Positions 37,623-46,019 of a DNA stretch of 64,000 bases are shown here, piece after piece. Numbering within the stretch: the first letter of the stretch is position 1; each line of letters opens with the position of its first letter. The translations under genes and the position numbers were made by a program. The notes below the pieces were generated by a model, which did not search any database, was not told where the DNA came from, and worked only from the letters and a program-made list of their open reading frames with translations. This stretch comes from Oppiella nova (lineage: Eukaryota; Arthropoda; Arachnida; Sarcoptiformes; Oppiidae), in assembly GCA_905397405.1 (NCBI GenBank), contig CAJPVJ010000007.1, positions 1 through 64,000 of the forward strand, in the 5' to 3' direction.

Positions 37623-38516
37623 ATGAATATGAATACAAATTTAGCACATGAACCACCGATCCCACAAGGAGAGCTGGTTCAATTTCCAAAAAAAGAGCGA
37701 CAAGCTATGTCGAAGAAAGAAGAGGGCTATACTCCCATGCCTAATTTTATCTGTGATGAGGGTTATTTAAGTGCTTTAAGTGGTGAGGCAATCAAATGCC
37801 TTGTCCTTTTAAATCGTCACATTAAAGGCTTTCACGGAGATAATAAATCTATTGGCGAAGCTTTAGTTATGAAATTGACGGGCTTCAAAGACAAAAGAAC
37901 TGTACGTAAAAGTATGGCTGATTTAGCAAAATTTCAGTTAGTTCGTATCACTAAAAATTTGGGTAAAACGACAATTTATACGGTCACATTTGAGGATCGA
38001 ATTAAACCTGAACTAGTAACATCAAATGATACTGGTGCATTAAATGTAGTTACATTAAATGATACTGGTGTGGGTACATCAAATGTCACTGGTACTAGTG
38101 ACATCAAATGTCACTCTGTAAAAGAAATATATTTAAAAGAAAATATTAAAGAAATACACACACAAGAGAGCGTGTCTGAAAATTCTTGGAAACCGAATAT
38201 TAATTTTCTAAAAACCATTTTATCGCAAACAAAATTTAGCCAACGTTGTGAAGAAATTTTATCCCTTGCTGATTTCAATTTTCACTTGGGTAATTTCAAT
38301 GCGCATTGGGAAAACAAAATTGATCTGACTGAAAACCAACGTACAAGAAAATTTGCTGCATGGTTGATTCAAGAATTTGAAAAACACTTGGTCAAGATTG
38401 ATCGTACTGAAAAACAAACGAGCAAAGCGCCAACACGAAACGTAAACGATGCTTGGGGTGATGTTCAGCAGTACAAACCTGCAACGGATGATCTGGATTG
38501 TGAGGGGATGCTATGA
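37623..38516 (+). CDS. O-like replication initiator
   Basis: A 297-residue protein. The N-terminal half is a winged-helix domain (GYTPMPNFICDEGYLSALSG, later LTGFKDKRTVRKSMADLAKF) as in phage O/DnaT-like initiators. The middle (about residues 132-165) is low-complexity and encoded by four DNA repeats, the likely origin. The C-terminal domain (SWKPNINFLKTILSQTKF, FNAHWENK) resembles DnaT-type helicase-loading partners. The next gene, overlapping by four bases, encodes a DnaC-like loader. AGGA precedes the start. Confidence 0.85.
   Translation: MNMNTNLAHEPPIPQGELVQFPKKERQAMSKKEEGYTPMPNFICDEGYLSALSGEAIKCLVLLNRHIKGFHGDNKSIGEALVMKLTGFKDKRTVRKSMADLAKFQLVRITKNLGKTTIYTVTFEDRIKPELVTSNDTGALNVVTLNDTGVGTSNVTGTSDIKCHSVKEIYLKENIKEIHTQESVSENSWKPNINFLKTILSQTKFSQRCEEILSLADFNFHLGNFNAHWENKIDLTENQRTRKFAAWLIQEFEKHLVKIDRTEKQTSKAPTRNVNDAWGDVQQYKPATDDLDCEGML
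38016..38150 (+). repeat. four iterons plus AT-rich tract: probable phage replication origin
   Basis: Four related 22-base repeats lie within the initiator gene at 38016-38037, 38049-38070, 38073-38094 and 38098-38119, with consensus RTNACATYAAATGNYACTGG. The last two contain the dyad TGACAT...ATGTCA. An A-rich tract (38120-38150) follows on the same strand. This is the layout of lambda ori (iterons inside O, then an AT-rich unwinding element). Confidence 0.78.
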
Positions 38517-39265
38517 ACGCGATGACTTCACTAGATTTAGAAATTACGAGTTCAACGGAGTTCTGCACTAAACACCAAGTAAATTATGTTACTTACCGTG
38601 GTAAATCGTTTTGCAAACAGTGTTCACTTGAATCACTTGATCGTGGTCAAAAAGATCATCATCACGCAGTAAATATTATGGTGCGTGAAAAACACTTTGC
38701 TGGGGCGCAATTACCACTACGCCATGCTGAAAGTGGGTTTGGTAATTATCAGGTTTCAAACGAAGGTCAACGCAATGCAAAAGCTCAATGCATGTCGTTT
38801 GCTAAAGATTTCTTGGGTGGTGTGATTCGTAATCTGATCATGGTTGGTCGTACTGGTACAGGCAAAACACATCTTTCTAGTGCAGTGGCTTTAAACGTGT
38901 TGGATAAACGCAAATCAGCGCGCTACATCACTTCTGAGGACATGGCTAATGAGATTGCGAATGCTTGGAAAAGAACGGATGACAGCGAAGCTAATGCGAT
39001 TTACCGCTTTACTGAATATGACTTACTGATTCTTGATGAATACGGTTTGCATGATCGCCATGAGAATAGATTGCAACTGGTTCACAAGGTTTTGTACTCA
39101 CGTTATGACGAGGGCAAGGCAACCATGTTGATTTCAAATTTCACGCTTGAGGAACTTAAAAAAGATTTGGGTGATCGGTTGTGGTCACGCTTTCAACACG
39201 ATGGACTGACTTTGGTTGAGTGTAACTGGGGTGATCAACGAATGGGACAAGGGGGTGGGGTGTGA
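38513..39265 (+). CDS. DnaC-like helicase loader ATPase
   Basis: A 250-residue AAA+ protein. A cysteine/histidine N-terminal segment (CTKHQVNYVTYRGKSFCKQC) could bind zinc. The ATPase core has Walker A GRTGTGKTHLSSA and Walker B DLLILDEYG, then SNFTLEELKKDLGDRLWSR with the arginine-finger region. It should load host DnaB at the iteron origin. It overlaps the initiator and following gene by four bases each. Confidence 0.9.
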   Translation: MNAMTSLDLEITSSTEFCTKHQVNYVTYRGKSFCKQCSLESLDRGQKDHHHAVNIMVREKHFAGAQLPLRHAESGFGNYQVSNEGQRNAKAQCMSFAKDFLGGVIRNLIMVGRTGTGKTHLSSAVALNVLDKRKSARYITSEDMANEIANAWKRTDDSEANAIYRFTEYDLLILDEYGLHDRHENRLQLVHKVLYSRYDEGKATMLISNFTLEELKKDLGDRLWSRFQHDGLTLVECNWGDQRMGQGGGV

Positions 39266-39495
39266 GAAATACAGCGCAAGAAATCTTTGAGAATCGCTTT
39301 GATATTTTATTGTTTGCAGCTCATACAAAAACGTTCAATGTCACAGATATTTTTGAAGCGGTACTCGATACATCAAGAATGACAATTCGAAACTGTCTAA
39401 AAGATTTAGTTGAAAGTGGCTACATTGAAAAGCTTTCGGTATATGACTTTCGGGCAACCAATAAAACAAAAGAATTATTTAAGGTGGCACTATGA
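39262..39495 (+). CDS. small winged-helix protein
   Basis: A 77-residue protein with a winged-helix pattern (TFNVTDIFEAVLDTSRMTIR, then LVESGYIEKLSVYDFRATNK). It probably binds DNA. It is coupled to both neighbours by overlapping start/stop codons. The role is unknown. Confidence 0.7.
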   Translation: MRNTAQEIFENRFDILLFAAHTKTFNVTDIFEAVLDTSRMTIRNCLKDLVESGYIEKLSVYDFRATNKTKELFKVAL

Positions 39496-39764
39496 CAACT
39501 AAAGACAACGATGCAAAGGAATTTAAGAAAGGTGATCTCGTTATTGCTCCAATTCTTGACGGGTTTTTTGTTGGGAAGATCATAGATTATCGAAGTGACA
39601 TTGATAAATTTGATGTTCTTGGTACAACACATTGGGATTGGTACGACAAGTCACAGCTTCGTCATGCTGAAACCAAAGCAGGGCATAGTTTAGATGATGT
39701 CACTGACTACATCACAGACATTCGCAATCATGTTAGTCCAAGCACAATGGTGGTGGATTTATGA
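39492..39764 (+). CDS. hypothetical early protein, 90 residues
   Basis: A small acidic protein with a beta-rich start (KKGDLVIAPILDGFFVGKII), reminiscent of an SH3-like barrel. Overlaps with both neighbours mark it as a coupled operon member. Function unknown. Confidence 0.68.
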   Translation: MTTKDNDAKEFKKGDLVIAPILDGFFVGKIIDYRSDIDKFDVLGTTHWDWYDKSQLRHAETKAGHSLDDVTDYITDIRNHVSPSTMVVDL

Positions 39765-40105
39765 GTTTACTCAATTGTGAAATTGCCATGATTCCGCCTA
39801 GTGTGAACCATTACTGGGTGGCAGCAGGGAAAAGGCGTTACCTAAGTCAGCGAGCAAAAAATTTTCAGAAGATTGTGAGTTTGTTTGTTAAGCCTCTCAA
39901 AAGCACAGCTAGGCTCAAAGCAGAAATTACATTTCATTTTCCTGATCGACGTACTAGAGATATCGACAATCACTTAAAAGCGGTTTTAGATAGTTTGGTG
40001 AAGTGTGGTTTATGTGAAGATGATGAACAGTTTGACGAGTTGCTAGTAAAACGTGGAAATGTGGTTAAGGGTGGATTGGTAAAAATTAAAGTGGTGGAAG
40101 TATGA
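39761..40105 (+). CDS. rusA: RusA-family Holliday junction resolvase
   Basis: A 114-residue protein with RusA features: the N-terminal PPSVNHYW, the catalytic acids in DRRTRDIDNHLKAVLDSL, and CEDDEQFDEL near the end. RusA resolves Holliday junctions as a homodimer, helping phage recombination before packaging. Confidence 0.92.
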   Translation: MSLLNCEIAMIPPSVNHYWVAAGKRRYLSQRAKNFQKIVSLFVKPLKSTARLKAEITFHFPDRRTRDIDNHLKAVLDSLVKCGLCEDDEQFDELLVKRGNVVKGGLVKIKVVEV

Positions 40106-40779
40106 GCTTAGTCAAAGTTTGGGACAAAGAGATCAAAGGCAAGCTCTATGCAGTCGGTGATATTCACGGATGCTACAACTTGCTGATGAATCGTTTAAAT
40201 GAAATTGGTTTTGATTTTGAAAATGATTTGTTGGTTGCAGTAGGTGATTTGGTGGATCGAGGCAATCAAAACATTGAGTGTGTCGAGTTGCTGTCAAAGC
40301 CTTGGTTTACGTCTGTTCTTGGTAATCATGAGGATTTATGTATAGGTGGGATTCAAGAAGAATCATATAAGCGCCGTCATATCTCAAATGGTGGAGAGTG
40401 GTTTTATCAGCTAGATGGACAAGCGATGTACAGCATTGCAAAAGCCTTTTCTAAATTGCCTGTTGTGCTAGAGATCAATCACAAGGGGCGTAAATACGGT
40501 TTTGTTCATGGACACATAGAACAAAATGACTGGAATCAATTTAAAAGCTCATTTGAATATGAAATTTCACCATTTCGAGGACCAGTAGAATTGGCAATAT
40601 GGGGACGTGCCCGTGCAAATACAGACAGTGAACAATATACCAATGTTTCAGGTGTAGATGCGGTCATCATGGGGCATACAGTCACGCCAAAGCCACTCAA
40701 GCGTGACAACTGCTATTACATTGATACAGGTGCGGTGCATTGGGGAACTATGACAATTTTAGATTTGAGTAAAGTTTAA
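40102..40779 (+). CDS. serine/threonine phosphatase, lambda-PP (NinI) type
   Basis: A 225-residue metallophosphoesterase. All metal motifs are present: GDIHG, VGDLVDRG, GNHEDL and the later histidines in VHGH and MGHT. Its closest functional analogue is lambda protein phosphatase in the nin region, and it occupies the same place between RusA and Q. The cellular target is unknown. Confidence 0.92.
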   Translation: MSLVKVWDKEIKGKLYAVGDIHGCYNLLMNRLNEIGFDFENDLLVAVGDLVDRGNQNIECVELLSKPWFTSVLGNHEDLCIGGIQEESYKRRHISNGGEWFYQLDGQAMYSIAKAFSKLPVVLEINHKGRKYGFVHGHIEQNDWNQFKSSFEYEISPFRGPVELAIWGRARANTDSEQYTNVSGVDAVIMGHTVTPKPLKRDNCYYIDTGAVHWGTMTILDLSKV

Positions 40780-40789
40780 GGGGCTTGGA

Positions 40790-41224
40790 ATGAACGTAGC
40801 GGTGAGAGTGATGGATTGGTCTAAATACACAATTGATGGATGGCTTGAGCAATTTGGTGCATGGTGTGAAACCGCTCGTTTGAAAGGCGGTGAATTGCCT
40901 GATGGTCTACATGTCAACCAGATCTATTGGTTGATTCGTGAAGCAGATAAAACCCCACGTAACTCGAAGTGTTATATCCGTTGTGAAATTAGTGACTTTG
41001 AGGCAGAGCAGGTACAGGCATTGCTGAGAGGCGTGTTCAACTCCAATTCAATTGATTATCAAGCAAAGTACGCAGTGATGTGTTTAGTTAAGCATAAGGT
41101 TGAAAATCGTAGTCTTAGTGCAGTGGCTTTAATGACTGATCAGAGCAAGCCAATCGCCCACATGATGATTAATTGTGGTCGGTTTTTTATTCACTCAAGA
41201 GATAATCGTTTAAAAATTAGTTAG
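40790..41224 (+). CDS. putative late regulator, antitermination protein Q-like
   Basis: A 144-residue protein beginning DWSKYTIDGWLEQFGAWCET after a short leader; this N-terminal pattern and the last-early-gene position fit phage Q antiterminators. Downstream lie a promoter and, within 60 bases, an intrinsic terminator, the arrangement on which Q acts. No zinc-finger cysteine pair is evident, so the assignment rests on resemblance and context. AAGGGG precedes the ATG. Confidence 0.65.
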   Translation: MNVAVRVMDWSKYTIDGWLEQFGAWCETARLKGGELPDGLHVNQIYWLIREADKTPRNSKCYIRCEISDFEAEQVQALLRGVFNSNSIDYQAKYAVMCLVKHKVENRSLSAVALMTDQSKPIAHMMINCGRFFIHSRDNRLKIS

Positions 41225-41226
41225 TA

Positions 41227-41255
41227 TTGACTGGTATACCGATATATGGCATATT
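41227..41255 (+). promoter_or_regulatory. candidate late promoter
   Basis: TTGACT (41227-41232), 17 bases, CATATT (41250-41255). Transcription would start near 41262 and meet the terminator at 41297. This matches the constitutive late promoter and leader terminator of lambdoid phages. Confidence 0.6.
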
Positions 41256-41296
41256 TCAGCTATAGTGGACGAAGTTATGGTAATCCACTACAGATT

Positions 41297-41325
41297 AAAG
41301 CTCATCAAAAAGATGGGCTTTTTTT
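41297..41325 (+). terminator. late-leader intrinsic terminator
   Basis: AAAGCTCATC pairs with GATGGGCTTT (one wobble) around a five-A loop, then seven or more T. It lies between Q and the packaging genes, so late expression needs read-through. Confidence 0.85.
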
Positions 41326-41453
41326 ATTTGCCAAAATCTTTGACATTTTTATTCAAAGTTATCTTTTAAAGAGATGATTTTAAATAAAAATGTTTTGACA
41401 AAAACTCTGACATTAATTTGACAGGGTTTTTTTAATGCCTAGAGGAAAGTGGG

Positions 41454-41654
41454 ATGAATAGGGTTGAAGCGCAAAAGAATCTAAAACTACTCGAACAAGA
41501 TAAAGCACGCTTACTCTCACTTAATCATCTCAATTCAACATGGGCATTTAAGAATCAGTGTGAAATGCGAATTAAACAGATTAGCGAATTTATAAATAAT
41601 ATTGAAACAGGTTTAAAAGATGGAAGAACAAATCGAACTTCCAGCGGGGAGTGA
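41454..41654 (+). CDS. small coiled-coil protein before terminase
   Basis: A 66-residue helical, charged protein (MNRVEAQKNLKLLEQDKARL). It overlaps the terminase small-subunit start in another frame by 35 bases. AGAGGAAAGTGGG precedes the ATG. Unknown role. Confidence 0.6.
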   Translation: MNRVEAQKNLKLLEQDKARLLSLNHLNSTWAFKNQCEMRIKQISEFINNIETGLKDGRTNRTSSGE

Positions 41655-42138
41655 ACCTTTAGAAAATGATCGTTGGGAACATTTAGCCCAAGCATATCTC
41701 ATTTCTAATGTTGTAAATAAAGCTTCTAAAGAAGCGGGATATTCAGATCGAGTTGCAGGTTGGCGAGCCTTTAAACAACCACTAGTTCAAGCAAGGATTA
41801 AGTTTCTACAAGAAGAACGAGCCAAAGAACTCGGGATCGATGCTTATTATGTTTTAAACAATTTAAAAACAATTGCTGAAAGATGTATGCAGGCGGAGGA
41901 AGTCAAAGACCGTGAAGGAAACTCAACAGGTGAATATAAATTTGACTCTAGCAGTGCGATTAAAGCGAATGAATTGATTGGAAAGCATCTCGGATTATTT
42001 AGTGAAAAAGTGAAACATGAACATACGGGGGCTGAAGGTGGTCCGATACAACATGTGAATACGCCACTTTCACTAACAGAATTAGAAAACCTCACACCAG
42101 AACAGCTATCACGATTAGCAATTAACGGTAAGTTATGA
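41620..42138 (+). CDS. terminase small subunit
   Basis: A 172-residue protein with a DNA-binding helical N-terminus (HLAQAYLISNVVNKASKEAG, then YSDRVAGWRAFKQPLVQARI) and central coiled coil, the usual pattern of TerS. It recognises phage DNA and brings in the large subunit, whose start overlaps its stop by four bases. The C-terminus holds LSLTELENLTPEQLSRL. Confidence 0.9.
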   Translation: MEEQIELPAGSEPLENDRWEHLAQAYLISNVVNKASKEAGYSDRVAGWRAFKQPLVQARIKFLQEERAKELGIDAYYVLNNLKTIAERCMQAEEVKDREGNSTGEYKFDSSSAIKANELIGKHLGLFSEKVKHEHTGAEGGPIQHVNTPLSLTELENLTPEQLSRLAINGKL

Positions 42139-43793
42139 GTTATGCCATTGATGAAATTACACCACTGATTAAAGCATGGACGATAGATGTCCGTTTACCT
42201 GCAACCATTTCTGAAATGACTCGACGCTATTACTACAAGGCTGTAATAGAGCAATCTGAAGTAGCACAACAAGCTGAACTTGAAAAATGTCGTCATGATC
42301 CTGTGCATTGGTTTAACCATTGGGTATGGACTTACGATCCTAGAGGAATGGCTTTTGGATTACCTGCAAATCTTCCATTTGTTCTACGTCCTAAACAAGC
42401 AGAATTGGTAACGTGGTTACAAGAGAGAGAAGACACACAAACAGGTGGTGTGATTGAAAAATCTCGTGATGAGGGGATGTCCTATGTTGTTCTTGGGTAT
42501 TTTCTGCATCATTGGTTATTCGTTGAAGGTTTCGCTGCTGGTGTTGGAAGCCGTAAAGAAGATTTAGTTGATAAGAAAGGTGATCCTAAAACATTGTTTC
42601 ATAAATTCAGAGATATGCTCAATAAGCTGCCTGAATGGATGAAACCTAAAAATTATAATCGCCGTGAACATGACAACTACTTAAGAATTATTAATCCTGA
42701 TAATGGTGCAACGCTTACGGGTGAAGCAGGCGACAATATTGGACGCGGTGGTCGTACAACAATTTACTTACTTGATGAATGGGGATTTGTTGCAAACCCT
42801 GAAGCAGCGGATGCAGCAATCTCTCAGAATACCAATGTTGTGATCAAAGGTTCTACGCCAAATGGGATCGGTAATCGATTTTATCAAGACCGATTTAGTG
42901 GGCGATTTTCTGTATTCACTATGCCATGGAGACTGAACCCCGATAAGAATTGGATGGTTGAGTTACGTGGTAAAGAGATTCATCCATGGTATGAGAAACA
43001 GCTTGCCACACTTGACCCTGTAATACTTGCGCAGGAAATAGATATTAACTATGCCGCTTCGATTGAAGGTGTATTGATTCCAAGTGTTTGGGTGCAAGCA
43101 GCAATTGATGCTCATCTAAAATTAAACCTAGAACCTACAGGCGACAGAATTGCTGGATTAGATGTTGCCGATGAAGGTCGTGATAAAAACTCAATGGCAG
43201 GTCGTCATGGCATTGTTTTAGATCATTTAAGCACTTGGTCAGGTCGTGGGGATGATATTTTCTTCACCACACAAAAGGCAATGGATATTTGCCTAGAAAA
43301 TAAATACTTAACACTTTATTACGATGCAGATGGTCTTGGTGCTGGTGTTCGAGGTGATGCGCGTGTGATTAATGAAAATCAACGTGAGAAAGGCTGGGAT
43401 GAGGTCAATGTTGAACCATTCCGAGGTTCTGCCTCTGTACATGATCCTGAAGGTGAGATTGTTGAGAAACGCTTGAATAAAGATTTCTTTGCCAACCTTA
43501 AAGCACAGTCTTGGTGGTACTTACGTCTTAGATTTCAAAACACCTATAGAGCATTGAATGGTCAGGAGTATGACTCAGACATGCTCATTTCTCTATCCAG
43601 TCAGGATATTGATCCAAACGAAATGACACAGCTTGTCATGGAATTATCACAGCCAACATACATGAAAAATGGTGTTGGAAAAATCTTAGTCAATAAACAA
43701 CCTGATGGCGCAATTTCTCCTAACCGAGCAGACGCTGTGATGATTTGTTATTGCCCTTTAGTTTCTGCTCTCGATATTTGGAGCAAGCTTTAA
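42135..43793 (+). CDS. terminase large subunit
   Basis: A 552-residue packaging motor. The ATPase has a Walker-A-like KSRDEGMSYVV near residue 110 and Walker B TIYLLDEWGF near residue 210. The C-terminal RNase-H-like nuclease has acids in GDRIAGLDVADEGRD and YYDADGLGAGVRGD. It cuts and pumps DNA into proheads. Confidence 0.93.
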   Translation: MSYAIDEITPLIKAWTIDVRLPATISEMTRRYYYKAVIEQSEVAQQAELEKCRHDPVHWFNHWVWTYDPRGMAFGLPANLPFVLRPKQAELVTWLQEREDTQTGGVIEKSRDEGMSYVVLGYFLHHWLFVEGFAAGVGSRKEDLVDKKGDPKTLFHKFRDMLNKLPEWMKPKNYNRREHDNYLRIINPDNGATLTGEAGDNIGRGGRTTIYLLDEWGFVANPEAADAAISQNTNVVIKGSTPNGIGNRFYQDRFSGRFSVFTMPWRLNPDKNWMVELRGKEIHPWYEKQLATLDPVILAQEIDINYAASIEGVLIPSVWVQAAIDAHLKLNLEPTGDRIAGLDVADEGRDKNSMAGRHGIVLDHLSTWSGRGDDIFFTTQKAMDICLENKYLTLYYDADGLGAGVRGDARVINENQREKGWDEVNVEPFRGSASVHDPEGEIVEKRLNKDFFANLKAQSWWYLRLRFQNTYRALNGQEYDSDMLISLSSQDIDPNEMTQLVMELSQPTYMKNGVGKILVNKQPDGAISPNRADAVMICYCPLVSALDIWSKL

Positions 43794-43805
43794 TACGAGA
43801 ACGAA

Positions 43806-45800
43806 ATGAGCATTCTAAAATCTACAATTGACAGTTTTCAAAATTTTGCTGCTCGTGTTGGGCTTGGTTCTGGTAATCAGCATGATCAATCACAGTATGG
43901 ATTTGACTTTGTAAGTCGTGATCGTCTGAAAATTGAAGCAATGTATCGTTCAAGTTGGGTTGTTGGTCAAGTTGTAGATGTTGTTGCTGAAGATATGACC
44001 CGTGAAGGGTTAAATATTCGTGGCTTTGATAACCCTGAAGATGTTGAAGTCATCAACCAAGCCATGGATCGTTTAGAAATTTGGGACAAACTGTGTAACA
44101 CCATTAAATGGGGACGTTTATATGGTGGTTGTCTTGCAGTTATGTTGATTGACGGTCAAAGATCTGAAACACCACTTAATACAAAAACGATTGCTAAAGG
44201 TGCATTTAAAGGTGTGATGGTCTTGGACCGTTGGATGGTTGTGCCAAGCTTACAAGATTTAGTGACAGAGTATGGTCCGCATTATGGCAAGCCAAAATAC
44301 TATGATGTGATTTCTGATGCTGTGGGTTTCTGCAATCAACGTATTCATCACTCACGCATCATTCGTATTGATGGGGTTGATTTACCATATTGGCAGTCAA
44401 TATCAGAGAACCTTTGGGGACAGTCAGTCATTGAGCGACTCATTGACCGTTTGACTATCTTTGATAGTGCGACATTGGGTGCAGGTCAATTGGTTTATAA
44501 GGCACATTTACGTACTTATAAAGTAGATAAATTGCGTGAAATCATCGCCAAAGGTGGTGCAGTTTATGAAGCGTTATTAAAGCAAATCAATCAAATCCGT
44601 CAATTCCAATCCAATGAAGGTTTAACCTTAATGGATTCGAGTGATTCATTTGAGACACATCAATATAGCTTCACAGGTTTGGATAATGTGCTTTTGCAAT
44701 TTGGTCAGCAAATTTCTGGTGCTGTGCAAATCCCATTAGTGCGTTTATTTGGTCAATCACCTGCAGGTATGAACTCAACAGGTGAAAGTGATTTAAGTAA
44801 CTATTACGACAATATCAATCAGCAACAAGAACGCCGTTTAAGAACACCTTTGCAAACGTTATTACAAGTTGTCTGCTTATCTGAGTTGGGCTGTGAATTG
44901 CCTAAATCATTTAAGTTTGATTTCGCATCGCTATGGCAGTTGGATGATGAGAAAAAGGCATCTATTGCCAGCGCTGTGACTTCAACAGTCATGAGTGCTT
45001 TTGAAAACGGTATTGTGACTGAACAAACTGCGCTTAAAGAGTTACGTCAATCAAGTGAGATTACTGGTATTTGGTCCAGTATTACAAATATCGAGATTGA
45101 ACAGGCAGATGACAAACCACCTGCGCCTAATTCTGAAAACACAGTGGATGCTGGAACTTGGATAGAGGAAGATCATCCACGTGATGAAAATGGACAATTT
45201 AGCGAAACTGGGCGGTCTGGTAAGAATGCTTTAAATCTTGGGTTTGCTCCAATCCACCCAATGTCCAGTGCAAATGGTGGTAAAAGTGCGAGTAATGTCT
45301 TACCTGCGCCTGAAAGTCTTCCTTCATCTGAAACTATTTCAACAATGACTGAAGCCCAAAATTATTGGGATACTCATTTTAAGGATAAAACATATGGACT
45401 AGCTGTTCACTCAAGAAAATCTGTTGAAAAGGGTGGGCATGAACCAATACAAATTCAGGTGAAATTTGGTGATACCAACCACGCATTTTCTGAAAAACTA
45501 CCAGGTGCAAGTCATTGGAATGAGGAACGAGTATTAAGTCAAGAACGTGCAAAAATGTTAGATAAGATTATTCCGACCATTCAAAACCCTCATGTAAGGC
45601 TTAAAAGTCGTGGGCATGATTTAATGCTTGAAGCACCTGTTAAAGGGCGATATTACGCAGTGTTCTTAAAATGGAGCGACACTAGAAAAGTTTATGATTT
45701 TGAGTCAGCACATTTCAGAACTGAGAACCAAATAAAAGAAATTCAAGCTAGTCAAAAAATTGAAAAACAAAACAAAAATAAAGGCCCACTTCAAAAGTGA
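43806..45800 (+). CDS. portal protein (DUF1073 type) with extra C-terminal domain
   Basis: A 664-residue protein. Residues 1 to about 430 are a DUF1073-type portal (YRSSWVVGQVVDVVAEDMTR, later VRLFGQSPAGMNSTGESDLS), which forms the packaging vertex. A linker with DHPRDENGQFSE follows. The last 130 residues (THFKDKTYGLAVHSRKSVEK to YYAVFLKWSDTRKVYDFESA) resemble the phage barnase/EndoU/ColicinE5/RelE-like (PBECR) domains found fused to phage head proteins. That domain assignment is tentative. Its stop lies inside a hairpin that is the terminator of an opposing RNA. Confidence 0.85.
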   Translation: MSILKSTIDSFQNFAARVGLGSGNQHDQSQYGFDFVSRDRLKIEAMYRSSWVVGQVVDVVAEDMTREGLNIRGFDNPEDVEVINQAMDRLEIWDKLCNTIKWGRLYGGCLAVMLIDGQRSETPLNTKTIAKGAFKGVMVLDRWMVVPSLQDLVTEYGPHYGKPKYYDVISDAVGFCNQRIHHSRIIRIDGVDLPYWQSISENLWGQSVIERLIDRLTIFDSATLGAGQLVYKAHLRTYKVDKLREIIAKGGAVYEALLKQINQIRQFQSNEGLTLMDSSDSFETHQYSFTGLDNVLLQFGQQISGAVQIPLVRLFGQSPAGMNSTGESDLSNYYDNINQQQERRLRTPLQTLLQVVCLSELGCELPKSFKFDFASLWQLDDEKKASIASAVTSTVMSAFENGIVTEQTALKELRQSSEITGIWSSITNIEIEQADDKPPAPNSENTVDAGTWIEEDHPRDENGQFSETGRSGKNALNLGFAPIHPMSSANGGKSASNVLPAPESLPSSETISTMTEAQNYWDTHFKDKTYGLAVHSRKSVEKGGHEPIQIQVKFGDTNHAFSEKLPGASHWNEERVLSQERAKMLDKIIPTIQNPHVRLKSRGHDLMLEAPVKGRYYAVFLKWSDTRKVYDFESAHFRTENQIKEIQASQKIEKQNKNKGPLQK

Positions 45801-45806
45801 GCCTTT
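45770..45806 (-). terminator. minus-strand terminator overlapping the portal stop
   Basis: AAAGGC(C)CACTT and AAGTG(A)GCCTTT form an 11-base-pair stem; on the minus strand the tail is TTTATTTTTG. The plus strand has no T tract, so the structure serves transcription running leftward. Confidence 0.75.
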
Positions 45807-45984
45807 GGGGTGGCGTCCTTCGTTCTTTCGATTGACTACAGACTGGTTACTGCTTCTGTCAATAGGAGTGTAAAAACACTTTCCTAACGGCAGGAACCCT
45901 GTGCATGAATAATCAAGCCATCGGGAAGTCCTTGCTCCTGCACTGACCATTCTAGCGCAAAGCAAAAAATTAAAAAAGAGATTT
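45770..45984 (-). ncRNA. candidate antisense structured RNA, C4/Ash-like region
   Basis: The gap between portal and head-morphogenesis genes is densely folded. On the minus strand there is a promoter, then nested stems (for example GCAGG/CCTGC types around 45889-45941, AGGA-GTGT/ACAC-TCCT at 45864-45883, and ATTGA/TCAAT at 45830-45853), ending in a strong hairpin with T-rich tail. A minus-strand frame across it reads ARMVSAGARTSRWLDYS, which recalls the Ash-type frames that overlap C4 antisense RNA in P1/P4-like phages. Either a regulatory RNA or a small protein is possible; I favour the RNA. Confidence 0.5.
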
Positions 45985-45989
45985 GACTG

Positions 45990-46019
45990 AGTAGATTCAT
46001 CTACAAAAGAAGGAGTCAA
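45990..46019 (-). promoter_or_regulatory. minus-strand promoter within an inverted repeat
   Basis: Minus strand: TTGACT (46019-46014), 18 bases, TCTACT (45995-45990). The same stretch is a nested inverted repeat: GATTTGACT (45980-45988) with AGTCAAATC (46014-46022), enclosing TAGAT/ATCTA. The symmetry may be a protein-binding site or RNA hairpin. Confidence 0.5.

Noticed and set aside
38016-38119. CRISPR array
   Set aside because: Four short repeats with 2-11-base gaps lie inside a coding sequence; spacing and context fit iterons, not CRISPR spacers.
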